Of a stretch of DNA of 64,000 nucleotides, positions 37,404 to 46,340 are shown piece after piece (within the stretch, counting starts at the first letter, position 1; every line of letters begins with the position of its first letter). The notes under the pieces were generated by a model. That model did not search any database. It saw only the letters and a list, made by a program, of their open reading frames with translations, and was not told where the DNA came from. A program made the translations under genes and the position numbers. The DNA comes from Thalassolituus hydrocarboniclasticus (GTDB taxonomy: Bacteria; Pseudomonadota; Gammaproteobacteria; Pseudomonadales; Oceanobacteraceae): the NCBI RefSeq assembly GCF_025345565.1, contig NZ_CP054475.1, positions 241,001 to 305,000 on the forward strand, read 5' to 3'.

Positions 37404-37431
37404 AAAAAACCCCGGCATGCCGGGGTTTTTT
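37404..37431. terminator. Bidirectional intrinsic terminator
   Basis: An A-tract, the perfect palindrome CCCCGGCATGCCGGGG (37410-37425) and a T-tract stand between the convergent lipoprotein gene and ilvE. It works in both directions by symmetry. Confidence 0.92.
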
Positions 37432-37455
37432 ATTGGTAACGCTTAAAACGCCGGC

Positions 37456-38385
37456 TTATTTAACCGGAGTAACCCACTCAGCGTTAAACGGATCTTTAGC
37501 GGTTACGGTATCGAAATACATGGTTTGCAGCATTTCGGTTACCGGGCCACGACGGCCTTCACCAATGATACGGCCATCCAGTGAGCGGATTGGCAGTACT
37601 TCAGCGGCAGTACCGGTAAAGAAGGCTTCATCAGCGATATATACTTCGTCGCGGGTGATGCGTTTTTCACGCACTTCGATACCACGGGCGCGGGCCATTT
37701 CCATAATGGTGCGGCGGGTAATACCGTCCAGGCAGGAAGTCAGTTCCGGGGTGTACATCACGCCGTTGGTCACCATAAAGAAGTTCTCGCCGGAACCTTC
37801 GGCCACGTAGCCTTCGTTATCCAGCAGCAGGGCTTCTTCACAGCCACTGTCCAGTGCTTCGCGCAGGGCGAGCATGGAGTTCATGTAGTTACCGTTGGCT
37901 TTGGCCTTACACATGGTGATGTTCACATGGTGGCGGGTAAAGCTTGAAGTACGGATTTTAATACCCTGGGTTTTGGCTTCTTCGCCCATGTAGGCTGGCC
38001 ATTCCCAGGCCGCAACCATCACGTGTACTTTCAGGTTTTCGGCGCGCAGGCCCATACCTTCAGAACCGTAGAATGCCATCGGGCGGATATAGGCGCTTTT
38101 CAGGTTGTTCTCACGCACAGCAGCACGCTGAGCTTCGTTAATCTCGGCTTTGCTGAAAGGCAGTTTCATGTTCAGGATGTGGGCCGAGTTGAACAGGCGG
38201 TCGGTGTGTTCCTGCAGGCGGAAAATCGCCGCGCCCTGTGCTGTTTCGTAAGCCCGCACCCCTTCAAAAACGCCCATGCCGTAGTGCAGGGTGTGAGTCA
38301 GTACGTGGACTTTCGCTTCGCGCCAGTCAACCAACTCTCCGTCTAGCCAGATCAGACCATCGCGGTCGGACATGGAAGGTAGCAT
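37456..38385 (-). CDS. ilvE: Branched-chain amino acid aminotransferase
   Basis: A 309-residue PLP fold-type IV aminotransferase. It has HTLHYGMGVFEGVRAYET near residue 30, Arg in IRPMAFYG, the PLP Lys in MCKAKANGNYMNS near residue 160, the EGSGENFFMV segment and FFTGTAAEVLPI near the C-terminus. It makes valine, leucine and isoleucine from their 2-oxo acids with glutamate. GAGG sits 5 bases before the ATG at 38385, supporting that start over the ATG at 38373. It follows glnE on the same strand by 57 bp and ends at the bidirectional terminator. Confidence 0.95.
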   Translation of the reverse strand: MLPSMSDRDGLIWLDGELVDWREAKVHVLTHTLHYGMGVFEGVRAYETAQGAAIFRLQEHTDRLFNSAHILNMKLPFSKAEINEAQRAAVRENNLKSAYIRPMAFYGSEGMGLRAENLKVHVMVAAWEWPAYMGEEAKTQGIKIRTSSFTRHHVNITMCKAKANGNYMNSMLALREALDSGCEEALLLDNEGYVAEGSGENFFMVTNGVMYTPELTSCLDGITRRTIMEMARARGIEVREKRITRDEVYIADEAFFTGTAAEVLPIRSLDGRIIGEGRRGPVTEMLQTMYFDTVTAKDPFNAEWVTPVK

Positions 38386-38441
38386 AAGGACCTCACTCTA
38401 AATTCAGTAAAAAATATGTGTTCCGGGGATGATACGCGTAA

Positions 38442-41357
38442 TCACGAGGCCGTATCAGTCTCCAACCAGAGTTTCCACAGTCGGGTCACATCGTTGCGCC
38501 GCGCATTGAAGCCAAGTTTGGACAGGGTGTCTGAATCCAGTAACAGCTTTTGTTTCTGCAATGCACGCCGGTGAGTTTCGGCTCGGTAGGACAGGTAGGT
38601 TTCCTGCAGGGTCTGACAATCTTGTGGATCCATCAGACCGGCTGTGTCGAACGCGTCCAGCAACCGCATGTTGTCGGTAACGTCTAACAGCTCTGGGTAT
38701 TGGTGTGACCAGGCCAGAACCCCGTATTGAACCAGAAACTCGATGTCAACAATACCCCCGGCGTCCTGCTTCAGGTGAAATTGTTGGCCGCTTGTATCTT
38801 TGGAGCCGAGATTATCCACCATTTTCTGGCGCATGGCTCGCACTTCTTCGCGCAGACGACCAAGGTCGCGTGGCTGGCTGAGGGTGGCGTTGCGGATGGC
38901 CTGAAATTCATCCGCCGCCTGCTGGCTGCCACACAATACGCGGGCGCGTACCAGCGCCTGATGTTCCCAGGTCCAGGCGTGTTTCTGCTGATATTCCTCA
39001 AAGGCTTTCATCGAGGCGACGATCATGCCGGAGTTACCGGACGGACGCAGGCGCATATCGACTTCGTACAGATCGCCGGAGCGGGTCTGGGTGGTCAGAA
39101 TATGAATCATGCGCTGACCCATGCGGGTATAGAACACACCGTTGTCCTGACTGCGCTCGCCGTCGGTATAGCGGCCGCTGGCGCTGTTGTGCAGTAACAC
39201 CAGATCGAGGTCGGAGCTGTAGCTCAGCTCCAGTCCGCCGACTTTGCCATAGCCGATAACGGCAAATTCCGGCTGGCTTACCGCTTCGCCGGCGGTATTG
39301 GTCGGGTAACCGTATTTGGCCACCATCTGACTCCACGACAGCTCCATCACTGTCTGCAGCGTCACTTCCGCCAGCCAGGTCAGGTAGTCGCTGATTTTCA
39401 TCAGCGGCAGGGCATCCATTACTTCGCAGGCGGCGGCGCGCAGTTTGTGTGCGCGCACAAACTGACGCAGCTGTTCCATCTGCTGTTCCAGATCTTCCGG
39501 ATCAACGCGCAGCAGGCGCAGGTGTAATTCTTCCGCCAGTTCTTTGCGCTCCGGCAAACGGTAGAGGCTGGCCGGGCTTAATAATTCGTCCAGCAACAGC
39601 GGCGTCTGGGTGATGTATTCCGCCACCCAGCTGGAAGCACCGCAGAGCTTAACCAGCTGGGTTAAGGCCTGCGGGTTTTCTTTCAGCAGCACCAGATAGG
39701 CGGTACGCCGTACCACGGCTTCGAGCAGCGGTACGATGCGCTCCAGCGTGGTCACCGGCTCAGGCTGTTGCCACAATTGTTGCAGCAGCAGCGGCATTAA
39801 GGCATCGAGACGCTCGCGGCCAATCTGCTGCATTTTCAGCACGGTACGGGAGTCGCGGAAATTGCTCAGCTGCTGTTGCACTTCCGTTGAGTTAGCGCAG
39901 GGATGCTGCTCAAGAAAGGTCGCTGCCTGTTGCTCGTCCAGCTCGCCGAGCCAGAGATCGGTCCACACCTGCTGCAGCTCGTCGGTTTCTTCGTTGTCAT
40001 CATCGCTGGCGACGATCTGGGCGAAATGATGGCGCACTTTGCTGCGGTGCTGTTCCAGCTCGTTCAGGTAGCTGTCCCAGTCGCTGAAGCCCAGCGCTAA
40101 AGCCACCCGTGCGCGCTGGCTGTCATCTTCCGGCAGCAGCTGGGTCTGTTCGTCGTTTAATGCCTGCAGCGCGTGTTCGCTGTCGCGCAGAAATAAATAC
40201 GCCTGTTTCAGCTCGTCGCAGGCGGCGGCGGGCAGATAGCCTTCGGCCTGCAGAATGCCCAGCACTTTTACCAGCTCGCGGGTCTGCAGGCTTTTGTCCT
40301 GACCACCACGGATCAGCTGGAAGGCCTGTACGATAAATTCCACTTCGCGGATGCCACCGGCGCCGAGTTTCACGTTCATTTCCAGACCACGGCGGCGCAC
40401 TTCGGCGTTGATCATCGCCTTCATCGAACGCAGCGAGGCAAAGGCGCTGTAGTCGACATACACACGGTAGGTAAAGGGACGCAGAATGCTCAGCAGCTCT
40501 TTCGCTTCTGCACTTTGCTCGCCGTTCATAATGCGCGCCTTAACCATGGCGTAGCGTTCCCAGTCGCGGCCCTGATCCTGGTAATACTCTTCTACCGAGG
40601 CAAAGTTCATCACCAGCGGACCGCTCTGGCCGTAAGGGCGCAGGCGCATATCGGTGCGGAAAACGAAGCCATCGGCGGTGTGTTTATCCAGCGCCTGAAT
40701 CAGCTTCTGCCCGAGTTTTACAAAAAATTCCTGATTGGTAATCACCTTCGGCCCGCTGGTTTCGCCGCTTTCCGGGTAGGTAAAAATCAGGTCGATATCG
40801 GAGCTTAAATTCAGCTCATAAGCGCCAAGCTTGCCCATGCCCAGCACCAGCATCTGCTGTTCGTTACCACTGGCTTTACCGATGGGCCGGCCATGGCGCT
40901 CAAATAATGAACGGCTTAAAAATTCCAGTGAACGCACCACACACTCATCGGCCAGGTCGGACAGTGCGCGGGTGGTTTCCAGTGTTGGCGCCAGACGCAG
41001 CAGGTCACGCCAGATAATCTGCACCATCGCCCGGCGGCGTAATACGCGCACCGCCTTGTGCCAGTCTTCGTCACTTTCTGCACCGCTGCTGAGTTCATCC
41101 AGCCACTGGCTGATGGTGGCGCGCGGCAGCGGCTGCGACAGCCGGTCTTCTGCTAAAGCGGCGGTAAACCACTGCGGTTCGCGCGGCAGGGCGTCGGCCA
41201 CATAATCGCTGATGCTCAGCACCTTTTGTGCCCGTGCCTGTTGTTCGGTACTCAGGCTTTGCCACAGCGTGGGCCAGTCGAAACCGGTGCGTTCTCCGTG
41301 ATCGGTCAGGCGGGTGGTAACCTGTTGCCAGTGGTCGTGCAGTGCGGCGGACAGCAT
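38442..41357 (-). CDS. glnE: Glutamine synthetase adenylyltransferase/deadenylyltransferase
   Basis: A 971-residue bifunctional enzyme that attaches AMP to, and removes it from, glutamine synthetase in response to PII and glutamine. Two nucleotidyltransferase domains are seen: the N-terminal deadenylylase half with LGMGKLGAYELNLSSDIDLIF and the C-terminal adenylylase half with IGYGKVGGLELSYSSDLDLVLL. Each carries the G-x11-D-x-D active pattern and is followed by DMRLRPYG or DMRLRPSG. The frame is open to 41510, but that extension contains a REP element, so the ATG at 41357 (MLSAALHDHW) is chosen; the length then fits the family. Confidence 0.95.
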   Translation of the reverse strand: MLSAALHDHWQQVTTRLTDHGERTGFDWPTLWQSLSTEQQARAQKVLSISDYVADALPREPQWFTAALAEDRLSQPLPRATISQWLDELSSGAESDEDWHKAVRVLRRRAMVQIIWRDLLRLAPTLETTRALSDLADECVVRSLEFLSRSLFERHGRPIGKASGNEQQMLVLGMGKLGAYELNLSSDIDLIFTYPESGETSGPKVITNQEFFVKLGQKLIQALDKHTADGFVFRTDMRLRPYGQSGPLVMNFASVEEYYQDQGRDWERYAMVKARIMNGEQSAEAKELLSILRPFTYRVYVDYSAFASLRSMKAMINAEVRRRGLEMNVKLGAGGIREVEFIVQAFQLIRGGQDKSLQTRELVKVLGILQAEGYLPAAACDELKQAYLFLRDSEHALQALNDEQTQLLPEDDSQRARVALALGFSDWDSYLNELEQHRSKVRHHFAQIVASDDDNEETDELQQVWTDLWLGELDEQQAATFLEQHPCANSTEVQQQLSNFRDSRTVLKMQQIGRERLDALMPLLLQQLWQQPEPVTTLERIVPLLEAVVRRTAYLVLLKENPQALTQLVKLCGASSWVAEYITQTPLLLDELLSPASLYRLPERKELAEELHLRLLRVDPEDLEQQMEQLRQFVRAHKLRAAACEVMDALPLMKISDYLTWLAEVTLQTVMELSWSQMVAKYGYPTNTAGEAVSQPEFAVIGYGKVGGLELSYSSDLDLVLLHNSASGRYTDGERSQDNGVFYTRMGQRMIHILTTQTRSGDLYEVDMRLRPSGNSGMIVASMKAFEEYQQKHAWTWEHQALVRARVLCGSQQAADEFQAIRNATLSQPRDLGRLREEVRAMRQKMVDNLGSKDTSGQQFHLKQDAGGIVDIEFLVQYGVLAWSHQYPELLDVTDNMRLLDAFDTAGLMDPQDCQTLQETYLSYRAETHRRALQKQKLLLDSDTLSKLGFNARRNDVTRLWKLWLETDTAS

Positions 41358-41465
41358 AAAAGGGCGGGCTCCGTTATTGATCAGAACAGGAAGCCAATAC
41401 TCTAGCGGGTTTTCGGGGATAAAAAACAGAGGCAGGGCAATTAATAAAGGATAAGGGGATGAGGA

Positions 41466-41564
41466 GTGGGAGCGGCATTGCTGCCGCGATGATTTTTGTG
41501 GGAGCGGCATTTTTGCCGCGATGAGAATCGTGACTGAAAGTCACTCCTACAAAGTCACTCCCAC
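41466..41564. repeat. REP cluster between the pot operon and glnE
   Basis: Two direct units of the form GTGGGAGCGGCA...TGCCGCGATGA (41466-41492 and 41498-41524) are followed by two units on the other strand: GTAGGAGTGACTTTCAGTCACGATTC, read from 41550 down, and a partial GTGGGAGTGACTTT (41564 down to 41551). Each unit has a GTGGGAG/GTAGGAG head and a short hairpin, the pattern of Pseudomonas-type REP sequences. The two pairs have different stems (GCGGCA versus GTGACT). Confidence 0.85.
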
Positions 41565-41571
41565 AGAGCTA

Positions 41572-42387
41572 TCAGCTCTTACGTTGCGCCTTCAGCTCTT
41601 TGCGGTACATGGTGACACCGGCAATTAATACCGCGGTGGACACCACAGCGATAATAATGGTCGCCAGCGCGTTAATCTGCGGGCTGACGCCCAGACGCAC
41701 GCTGGAATACACCACCATTGGCAGGGTCGTTGAACCCGGACCGGAGACAAAGCTGGCGATCACCAGATCATCCATCGACAGGGTAAAGGCCAGCAGCCAG
41801 CCGGCGGCCAGCGCCGGAGCGATCATCGGCAGGGTAATGGCAAAAAAGACTTTTACCGGCCGTGCGCCCAGATCGAGAGCCGCTTCTTCAATGGAAGTAT
41901 CCATATGCGCGAGACGGCTCTGCACAATCACCGTGACATAAGCCATGGAGAAGGTAACGTGCGCCAGCAGAATGGTGGTCTGACCACGGCCAGCGGGCCA
42001 GCCGATTAAATCTTCCATCGCCACAAACAACAGCAGCAGCGATAAACCGATAATAATCTCCGGCATCACCAGCGGTGCCGTCACCATGACGCCAAGGCTT
42101 TTATGACCGCGGATACCGCGCAGACGCACCAGCGTCAGCGCCGCCAGCGTACCCAGCACCACAGCAAGCGATGCGTTTAACGCCGCAATTTTAATACTCA
42201 GCCAGGCGGCATCGAGCAGCGGTCCGTTGTTGATTAATTCGCCGTACCATTTGGTACTGAAACCGCCCCACACAGTCACCAGGCGGCTTTCGTTAAACGA
42301 ATAAATAATCAGGCTGAAAATCGGCAGATACAGAAAGGCGTAGCCGAGAAACAGCAGACCAAACAGCAGTGGATAGCGTTTTAACAT
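41572..42387 (-). CDS. potI: Putrescine ABC transporter permease PotI
   Basis: A 271-residue inner-membrane permease with six hydrophobic segments and the EAALDLGARPVKVFFAITLPMIAPAL motif (EAA loop), which contacts the ATPase. The N-terminal FLYLPIFSLIIYSFNESR is typical of PotC/PotI subunits. It pairs with PotH to form the channel for putrescine uptake. It is the last gene of the potFGHI operon, 12 bp after potH, with GGAAGAG before its ATG. A REP cluster follows. Confidence 0.92.
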   Translation of the reverse strand: MLKRYPLLFGLLFLGYAFLYLPIFSLIIYSFNESRLVTVWGGFSTKWYGELINNGPLLDAAWLSIKIAALNASLAVVLGTLAALTLVRLRGIRGHKSLGVMVTAPLVMPEIIIGLSLLLLFVAMEDLIGWPAGRGQTTILLAHVTFSMAYVTVIVQSRLAHMDTSIEEAALDLGARPVKVFFAITLPMIAPALAAGWLLAFTLSMDDLVIASFVSGPGSTTLPMVVYSSVRLGVSPQINALATIIIAVVSTAVLIAGVTMYRKELKAQRKS

Positions 42388-42399
42388 ATGACTCTTCCC

Positions 42400-43326
42400 C
42401 TACTTCAGTTCTTCGGCGGCTTTCTGTTCGTAATGACGCATCAGTACGAACGGAATAATCAGTACCACCAGTAATACCGATGCCAGCGCCGAGGCTAATG
42501 GCCAGTCTTTATTACTGAAGAACTCGGTCCACATCAGCTTACCGATCATCAGGGTGTCGGGACCACCAAGCAGGTCAGGAATCACGAACTCGCCCATCAC
42601 CGGAATAAATACCAGCATCGAACCGGCCAGAATGCCGGGCACCGACTGTGGCAGGGTAATGGTTAAAAACTGTTTCCATGGTCGCGCACCGAGATCCGCC
42701 GCTGCTTCCAGCAGCGTGTTATCCAGCCGCACTAAGGTGGCGTACAACGGCAACACTAAAAACGGTAAATAGCTGTACACCACGCCGATATAAACCGCGG
42801 TGGGCGTATGCAGAATTTCCAGTGGCTGATCGATCAGGCCGATACTCATTAAAAAATGATTGAGCAGACCGTTATTTTTTAAAATACCAATCCAGGCGTA
42901 GACGCGGATCAGGAACGACGTCCAGAACGGCAGAATCACCAGCATCAGCAGTGGCATGCGCCAGTGCGTCGGTGCCAGGGCAATGGCATAGGCCATCGGA
43001 TAACCGATCAGCAGACAGAAAAAGGTCGAGATCGCAGCAATTTCAAACGAACCCCACAATGCATCGCGGTAGAGCTCGTCTTCCCACAGCATGGCGTAGT
43101 TGCCGAAATTCAGCTTAATGGTGATCAGGCCGTCTTCAATTTCGCGGATCCAGTCCTGATAGGGCGGTTGTGCCAGTTGTGGTTCGGCCAGGCTGATTTT
43201 CAGTACAAACAGAAAAGGCAGTACAAAAAACAGCGCCAGCCAGAACCAGGGCGCGCCAACAATCAGACCCTTACCCGGCACCAGCGCACGGATACGGTTG
43301 TTTAATTGCAGCAGCCAGCCGTTCAT
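42400..43326 (-). CDS. potH: Putrescine ABC transporter permease PotH
   Basis: A 308-residue permease with six main hydrophobic segments. It has the EAAADLGARPWKQFLTITLPQSVPGI ATPase-contact loop and an extended N-terminus with a periplasmic loop after the first helix, as in PotH. It forms the translocation pore with PotI. It overlaps the potG stop in ATGA (4 bp), so the two are co-translated. Its C-terminus (MRHYEQKAAEELK) is cytoplasmic. Confidence 0.93.
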   Translation of the reverse strand: MNGWLLQLNNRIRALVPGKGLIVGAPWFWLALFFVLPFLFVLKISLAEPQLAQPPYQDWIREIEDGLITIKLNFGNYAMLWEDELYRDALWGSFEIAAISTFFCLLIGYPMAYAIALAPTHWRMPLLMLVILPFWTSFLIRVYAWIGILKNNGLLNHFLMSIGLIDQPLEILHTPTAVYIGVVYSYLPFLVLPLYATLVRLDNTLLEAAADLGARPWKQFLTITLPQSVPGILAGSMLVFIPVMGEFVIPDLLGGPDTLMIGKLMWTEFFSNKDWPLASALASVLLVVLIIPFVLMRHYEQKAAEELK

Positions 43327-44459
43327 TGAGTCAGCACCCCACAGCTGTAAGCGTTCCAGTTGAGCGCGACTTCCTGTCCCCAGGTCAGTGGTTGTTCGGC
43401 CAGAGCCAGAACGTTTGACTGGGTGAACTGCACACGCTTACCGCTTGGCAGTTCAACGTGGTAAATGGACACGTCACCGAGGTAAGCAATTTCCTGAATA
43501 ATGCCGTGAATGCTGTTCGGGTCGTCGCCGTGATGATCGCGCACGGCGATTTTTTCCGGACGGATAGCCACGGTCACTTCCATGCCCGGATTCAGCGGCT
43601 GGCTGTGATGCACCAGCAGATCGCTGCCGGCTTCTTCCGAATGAATCAGCACCATGTCATTTTCATGGGACACCACATGGCCGTTAAACAGGTTAACCGA
43701 GCCGATAAAGCTGGCGGCATAACGGGTGGCCGGAAATTCGTACATACGTCGCGGCGCGTCGACCTGTTCGATACGGCCATCGTGCATCAGGGCGATACGC
43801 GATGACATGGTCATGGCTTCTTCCTGATCGTGGGTCACGATAATAAAGGTGATGCCCAGACGTTCCTGAATATTCACCAGCTCGAACTGGGTGTGTTCGC
43901 GCAGTTTTTTATCCAGTGCGCCCAGCGGTTCGTCGAGCAGCAGAATCTTTGGCTGTTTGGCCAGAGCACGTGCCAGTGCCACACGCTGACGCTGACCACC
44001 GGATAACTGATGCGGTTTGCGTGTTGCCAGTTTTTCGATCTGTACCAGCGACATCACCTCGGCCACGCGTTCGCGGATCAGGGCCGACGGCATACGTTCC
44101 TGTTTCAGGCCAAAGGCGATGTTCTGCGCCACATTCATATGCGGGAACAGCGCATAACTCTGAAACATCATATTGATCGGACGCAGATACGGCGGCACAT
44201 CGGTCACGTCCTGACCGTCGATATAAATGCGGCCGGAGGTCGGGGTTTCAAAACCACCGAGCATACGCAGCAGGGTGGTTTTACCGCAGCCAGAGGCACC
44301 CAGCAGCGAGAAAAATTCGCCACGGTGAATATTCAGACTGATTTCATCAACGGCGTAGGTAGAACCAAAGGTCTTGGTTACCTTGTCGATGCGGACAATA
44401 GGCTCTTCTTCAGGCGCAGCCCAGGGCTGCTCAGAGGATGCTGGACGAATCTGTGTCAT
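43323..44459 (-). CDS. potG: Putrescine ABC transporter ATPase PotG
   Basis: A 378-residue ABC ATPase. Walker A is GASGCGKTTLLRML, the signature LSGGQRQRVALARAL, Walker B LLLDEPLGALDKK and the switch His in IIVTHDQEEAMTMSSRI. A C-terminal TOBE domain (about 290-375) contains VAIRPEKIAVRD. It energises putrescine import through PotH/PotI. It is separated from potF by a terminator-like hairpin, suggesting that less PotG than PotF is made, as usual for binding-protein transporters. Confidence 0.95.
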   Translation of the reverse strand: MTQIRPASSEQPWAAPEEEPIVRIDKVTKTFGSTYAVDEISLNIHRGEFFSLLGASGCGKTTLLRMLGGFETPTSGRIYIDGQDVTDVPPYLRPINMMFQSYALFPHMNVAQNIAFGLKQERMPSALIRERVAEVMSLVQIEKLATRKPHQLSGGQRQRVALARALAKQPKILLLDEPLGALDKKLREHTQFELVNIQERLGITFIIVTHDQEEAMTMSSRIALMHDGRIEQVDAPRRMYEFPATRYAASFIGSVNLFNGHVVSHENDMVLIHSEEAGSDLLVHHSQPLNPGMEVTVAIRPEKIAVRDHHGDDPNSIHGIIQEIAYLGDVSIYHVELPSGKRVQFTQSNVLALAEQPLTWGQEVALNWNAYSCGVLTQ

Positions 44460-44507
44460 CTCGTTCCGGACGCTCCAGTGAAACGGTTAATAGGTTTGCC
44501 GATAAAT

Positions 44508-44538
44508 GAAAAAACCCCGCAACCAACGTTGCGAGGTT
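44508..44538 (-). terminator. Terminator/attenuator between potF and potG
   Basis: An 11-bp stem (AACCCCGCAAC/GTTGCGAGGTT, one G-U in RNA) with a 4-base loop. On the minus strand it is followed by a T-run. It lies after the potF stop, so it probably lets only part of the transcripts continue into potGHI. Confidence 0.8.
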
Positions 44539-44567
44539 CTGGTCGGCGTAATCCGGTGAACAGCGAA

Positions 44568-45668
44568 TTATTTACCGGTTTTCGCCCGCGTCCACATACG
44601 GGACATATTACGTGCTTCTTTATCGGTCGGCGTTTTCAGCACGACCAGTTTTTCCTGGGTAGCAGCCGGCGGATAAATGCCCGGGTTGTTACGCACTTCG
44701 GCATCAACCAGCGGAGTGGCTTTAGCGTTGGCGTTGGCATAAGCCACGTAGTTGGAAATCGGTGCAATCACTTCCGGCTGCAGCAGGTAGTTGATGAACT
44801 TATGTGCGGCAGCCGGGTTTGGTGCATCCACCGGAATGACAGCAACGTCGGTCCATACCACAGCGCCTTCGCTTGGTACGATGTATTCAACGTTGACGCC
44901 GTTGGCTGCTTCGGCAGCGCGGGCCTGAGCCTGCAGCATATCGCCGGAGTAACCGTGGGCCACACAGATATCGCCGTTGGCCATATCGTTAATGGTCTGT
45001 GAGCTGTGGAAGTAACGGATGTTGGCGCGCACTCCGGCGATTACATCGGCCGCTTCCTGAATGGCTTTCTTGCTGAAGTCGTCGGTTGGTTTGCCCAGGT
45101 AAGCGCGGGCCGCAACGAATACTTCAGTCGGGTCGTCCATCAGGGCAACGCCACAGGCTGACAGCTTCTTGCTGATTTCCGGGTCGAAGACCAGCTTCCA
45201 GCTGTCCAGTGGCATATCGTCGCCGAGGATCGCTTTTACTTTGTCGACGTTATAAGCCAGACCGGTAGTACCCCACATATAAGGCACCAGATACTGGTTG
45301 CCCGGGTCGATATCGCTCAGGGATTTCAGGATGACTTTATCCAGATTGTCGTAGTTGCTCAGCTTGCTCTTGTCATAAGGCTGATACAGCTTGGCGCGGA
45401 TCAGACGGTCGGCAAACGGGCGCGCGGTCGGGAAGGCCAGATCATAGCCGCTGCGGCCAGCCAGCAGTTTGGCTTCCAGAACTTCGTTGGAGTCGTATAC
45501 GTCATAGGTCACCTTGATACCGGACGCCTTTTCAAAATTGGCGATGGTGTCTTCGGCGATATAATCAGACCAGTTATAAATATGCAGTTCTTCCTGAGCA
45601 GATGCAGTAACAGCAGTTGCCATCAGTGCGGCTGTCATGGAACCAATACCCAATAAACGCATTTTCAT
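44568..45668 (-). CDS. potF: Periplasmic putrescine-binding protein PotF
   Basis: A 366-residue secreted protein with an Ala-rich signal peptide (cleavage near ASAQEELH). Family motifs are LHIYNWSDYIAEDTI, FEKASGIKVTYDVYDSNE, YLVPYMWGTTGLAYN and HGYSGDMLQAQARA. It captures putrescine and delivers it to PotGHI. The length matches E. coli PotF. It is the first gene of the operon and is preceded by a leader hairpin at 45717-45738. Confidence 0.94.
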   Translation of the reverse strand: MKMRLLGIGSMTAALMATAVTASAQEELHIYNWSDYIAEDTIANFEKASGIKVTYDVYDSNEVLEAKLLAGRSGYDLAFPTARPFADRLIRAKLYQPYDKSKLSNYDNLDKVILKSLSDIDPGNQYLVPYMWGTTGLAYNVDKVKAILGDDMPLDSWKLVFDPEISKKLSACGVALMDDPTEVFVAARAYLGKPTDDFSKKAIQEAADVIAGVRANIRYFHSSQTINDMANGDICVAHGYSGDMLQAQARAAEAANGVNVEYIVPSEGAVVWTDVAVIPVDAPNPAAAHKFINYLLQPEVIAPISNYVAYANANAKATPLVDAEVRNNPGIYPPAATQEKLVVLKTPTDKEARNMSRMWTRAKTGK

Positions 45669-45716
45669 TAAGCCAGTTCTCCAGCTCCGTTCCCCGTGAG
45701 GGAAGCCAATAAAACA

Positions 45717-45738
45717 GATAAACCTTCGGCGGTTTATC
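45717..45738 (-). promoter_or_regulatory. Hairpin with U-run in the potF leader
   Basis: An 8-bp stem GATAAACC/GGTTTATC with a TTCGGC loop stands 49 bp upstream of the potF ATG. On the minus strand it is followed by TGTTTTATT, which makes it terminator-like. It could be an attenuator in the potF leader or the terminator of an unseen short transcript. Confidence 0.45.
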
Positions 45739-45951
45739 CGGTCTCATAAGAAATTCAGGGGTATCTTAATGCCACCTGCAGGCCCGGGCCTGAGGTAAGA
45801 GTACGCCATTTCTTAGTGCCAGTTTGCATAGACAGATCGCCATATTCGTCGCCCTGCTGCTGCGCGCCATAATGGCAATATTCCGCAAAAAATACAGACA
45901 ATAGATTGGATTGTCACGATTAATATCTCTTGTTTAAAGGATGGCTGCTTT

Positions 45952-46020
45952 ATGCCTGCCAACAGCGGCGAAAACCCGCACCGCAGCTGCAACCGCAGGC
46001 CCTGCAGCGGTTGCAGCTGA
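45952..46020 (+). CDS. Possible 22-residue Cys-rich mini-ORF
   Basis: The frame MPANSGENPHRSCNRRPCSG plus CS follows an AAAGG 11 bases upstream. It has four cysteines in the last 10 residues and lies exactly over the 13-bp inverted repeat, its stop being the end of the second arm. It may be a leader peptide, a metal-binding micropeptide, or chance coding over a structured RNA. Confidence 0.2.
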   Translation: MPANSGENPHRSCNRRPCSGCS

Positions 46021-46138
46021 GGCACCATAAATGCCGGCCCGGGCGCCGCGATCTGGCGCTTAACTGTCCTCATTGTTATTTATGATGAAGTCAGTCTGAT
46101 CGGGCTGTCGTGTTGTGGGATGTGTCGGAGGATGTGAG

Positions 46139-46174
46139 ATGTCGCGTTGTCGTCATCTTAGCTGTTCAGAATGA
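46139..46174 (+). CDS. Possible 11-residue mini-ORF upstream of mrcB
   Basis: MSRCRHLSCSE is preceded by GGAGG at ideal 7-base spacing, better than that of mrcB itself. It may be a leader peptide of the mrcB transcript. Size alone makes this weak. Confidence 0.18.
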   Translation: MSRCRHLSCSE

Positions 46175-46340
46175 CAGCTTCGCAGGCCAGCGGCCTGCAG
46201 ATCATGGCGCGTTAACAAGCGCTCTTCTTGTCGTTAATGATGGGGTTACCTATGTGGTTAATCCTGTAGTTTAGGTTGTCGTTAGGCGTGTAAACAGTGG
46301 CCTGTTATCATGCCGCCAACGATAAAAAGTGAAGGTTTTG

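Larger units (their letters stand above)
45739..46340. other. About 600-bp gap between potF and mrcB with hairpins and mini-ORFs
   Basis: No standard gene is seen. It contains a perfect 13-bp inverted repeat, CAGCTGCAACCGC/GCGGTTGCAGCTG, at 45984-45996 and 46007-46019. A second stem, GCAGGCC-AGC-GGCCTGC, is at 46182-46198. Two tiny cysteine-containing frames (45952-46020 and 46139-46174) are listed separately. The minus frame 45813-46073 lacks a ribosome site. Promoters for potF and mrcB should lie here. Confidence 0.45.

Noticed and set aside
41358..41510. N-terminal extension of glnE
   Set aside because: It covers a REP element and lacks GlnE-like sequence; the ATG at 41357 gives normal length.
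45813..46073. 86-codon minus-strand frame in the potF-mrcB gap
   Set aside because: It has no ribosome site, and its sequence follows the GC-rich inverted repeat rather than a protein pattern.
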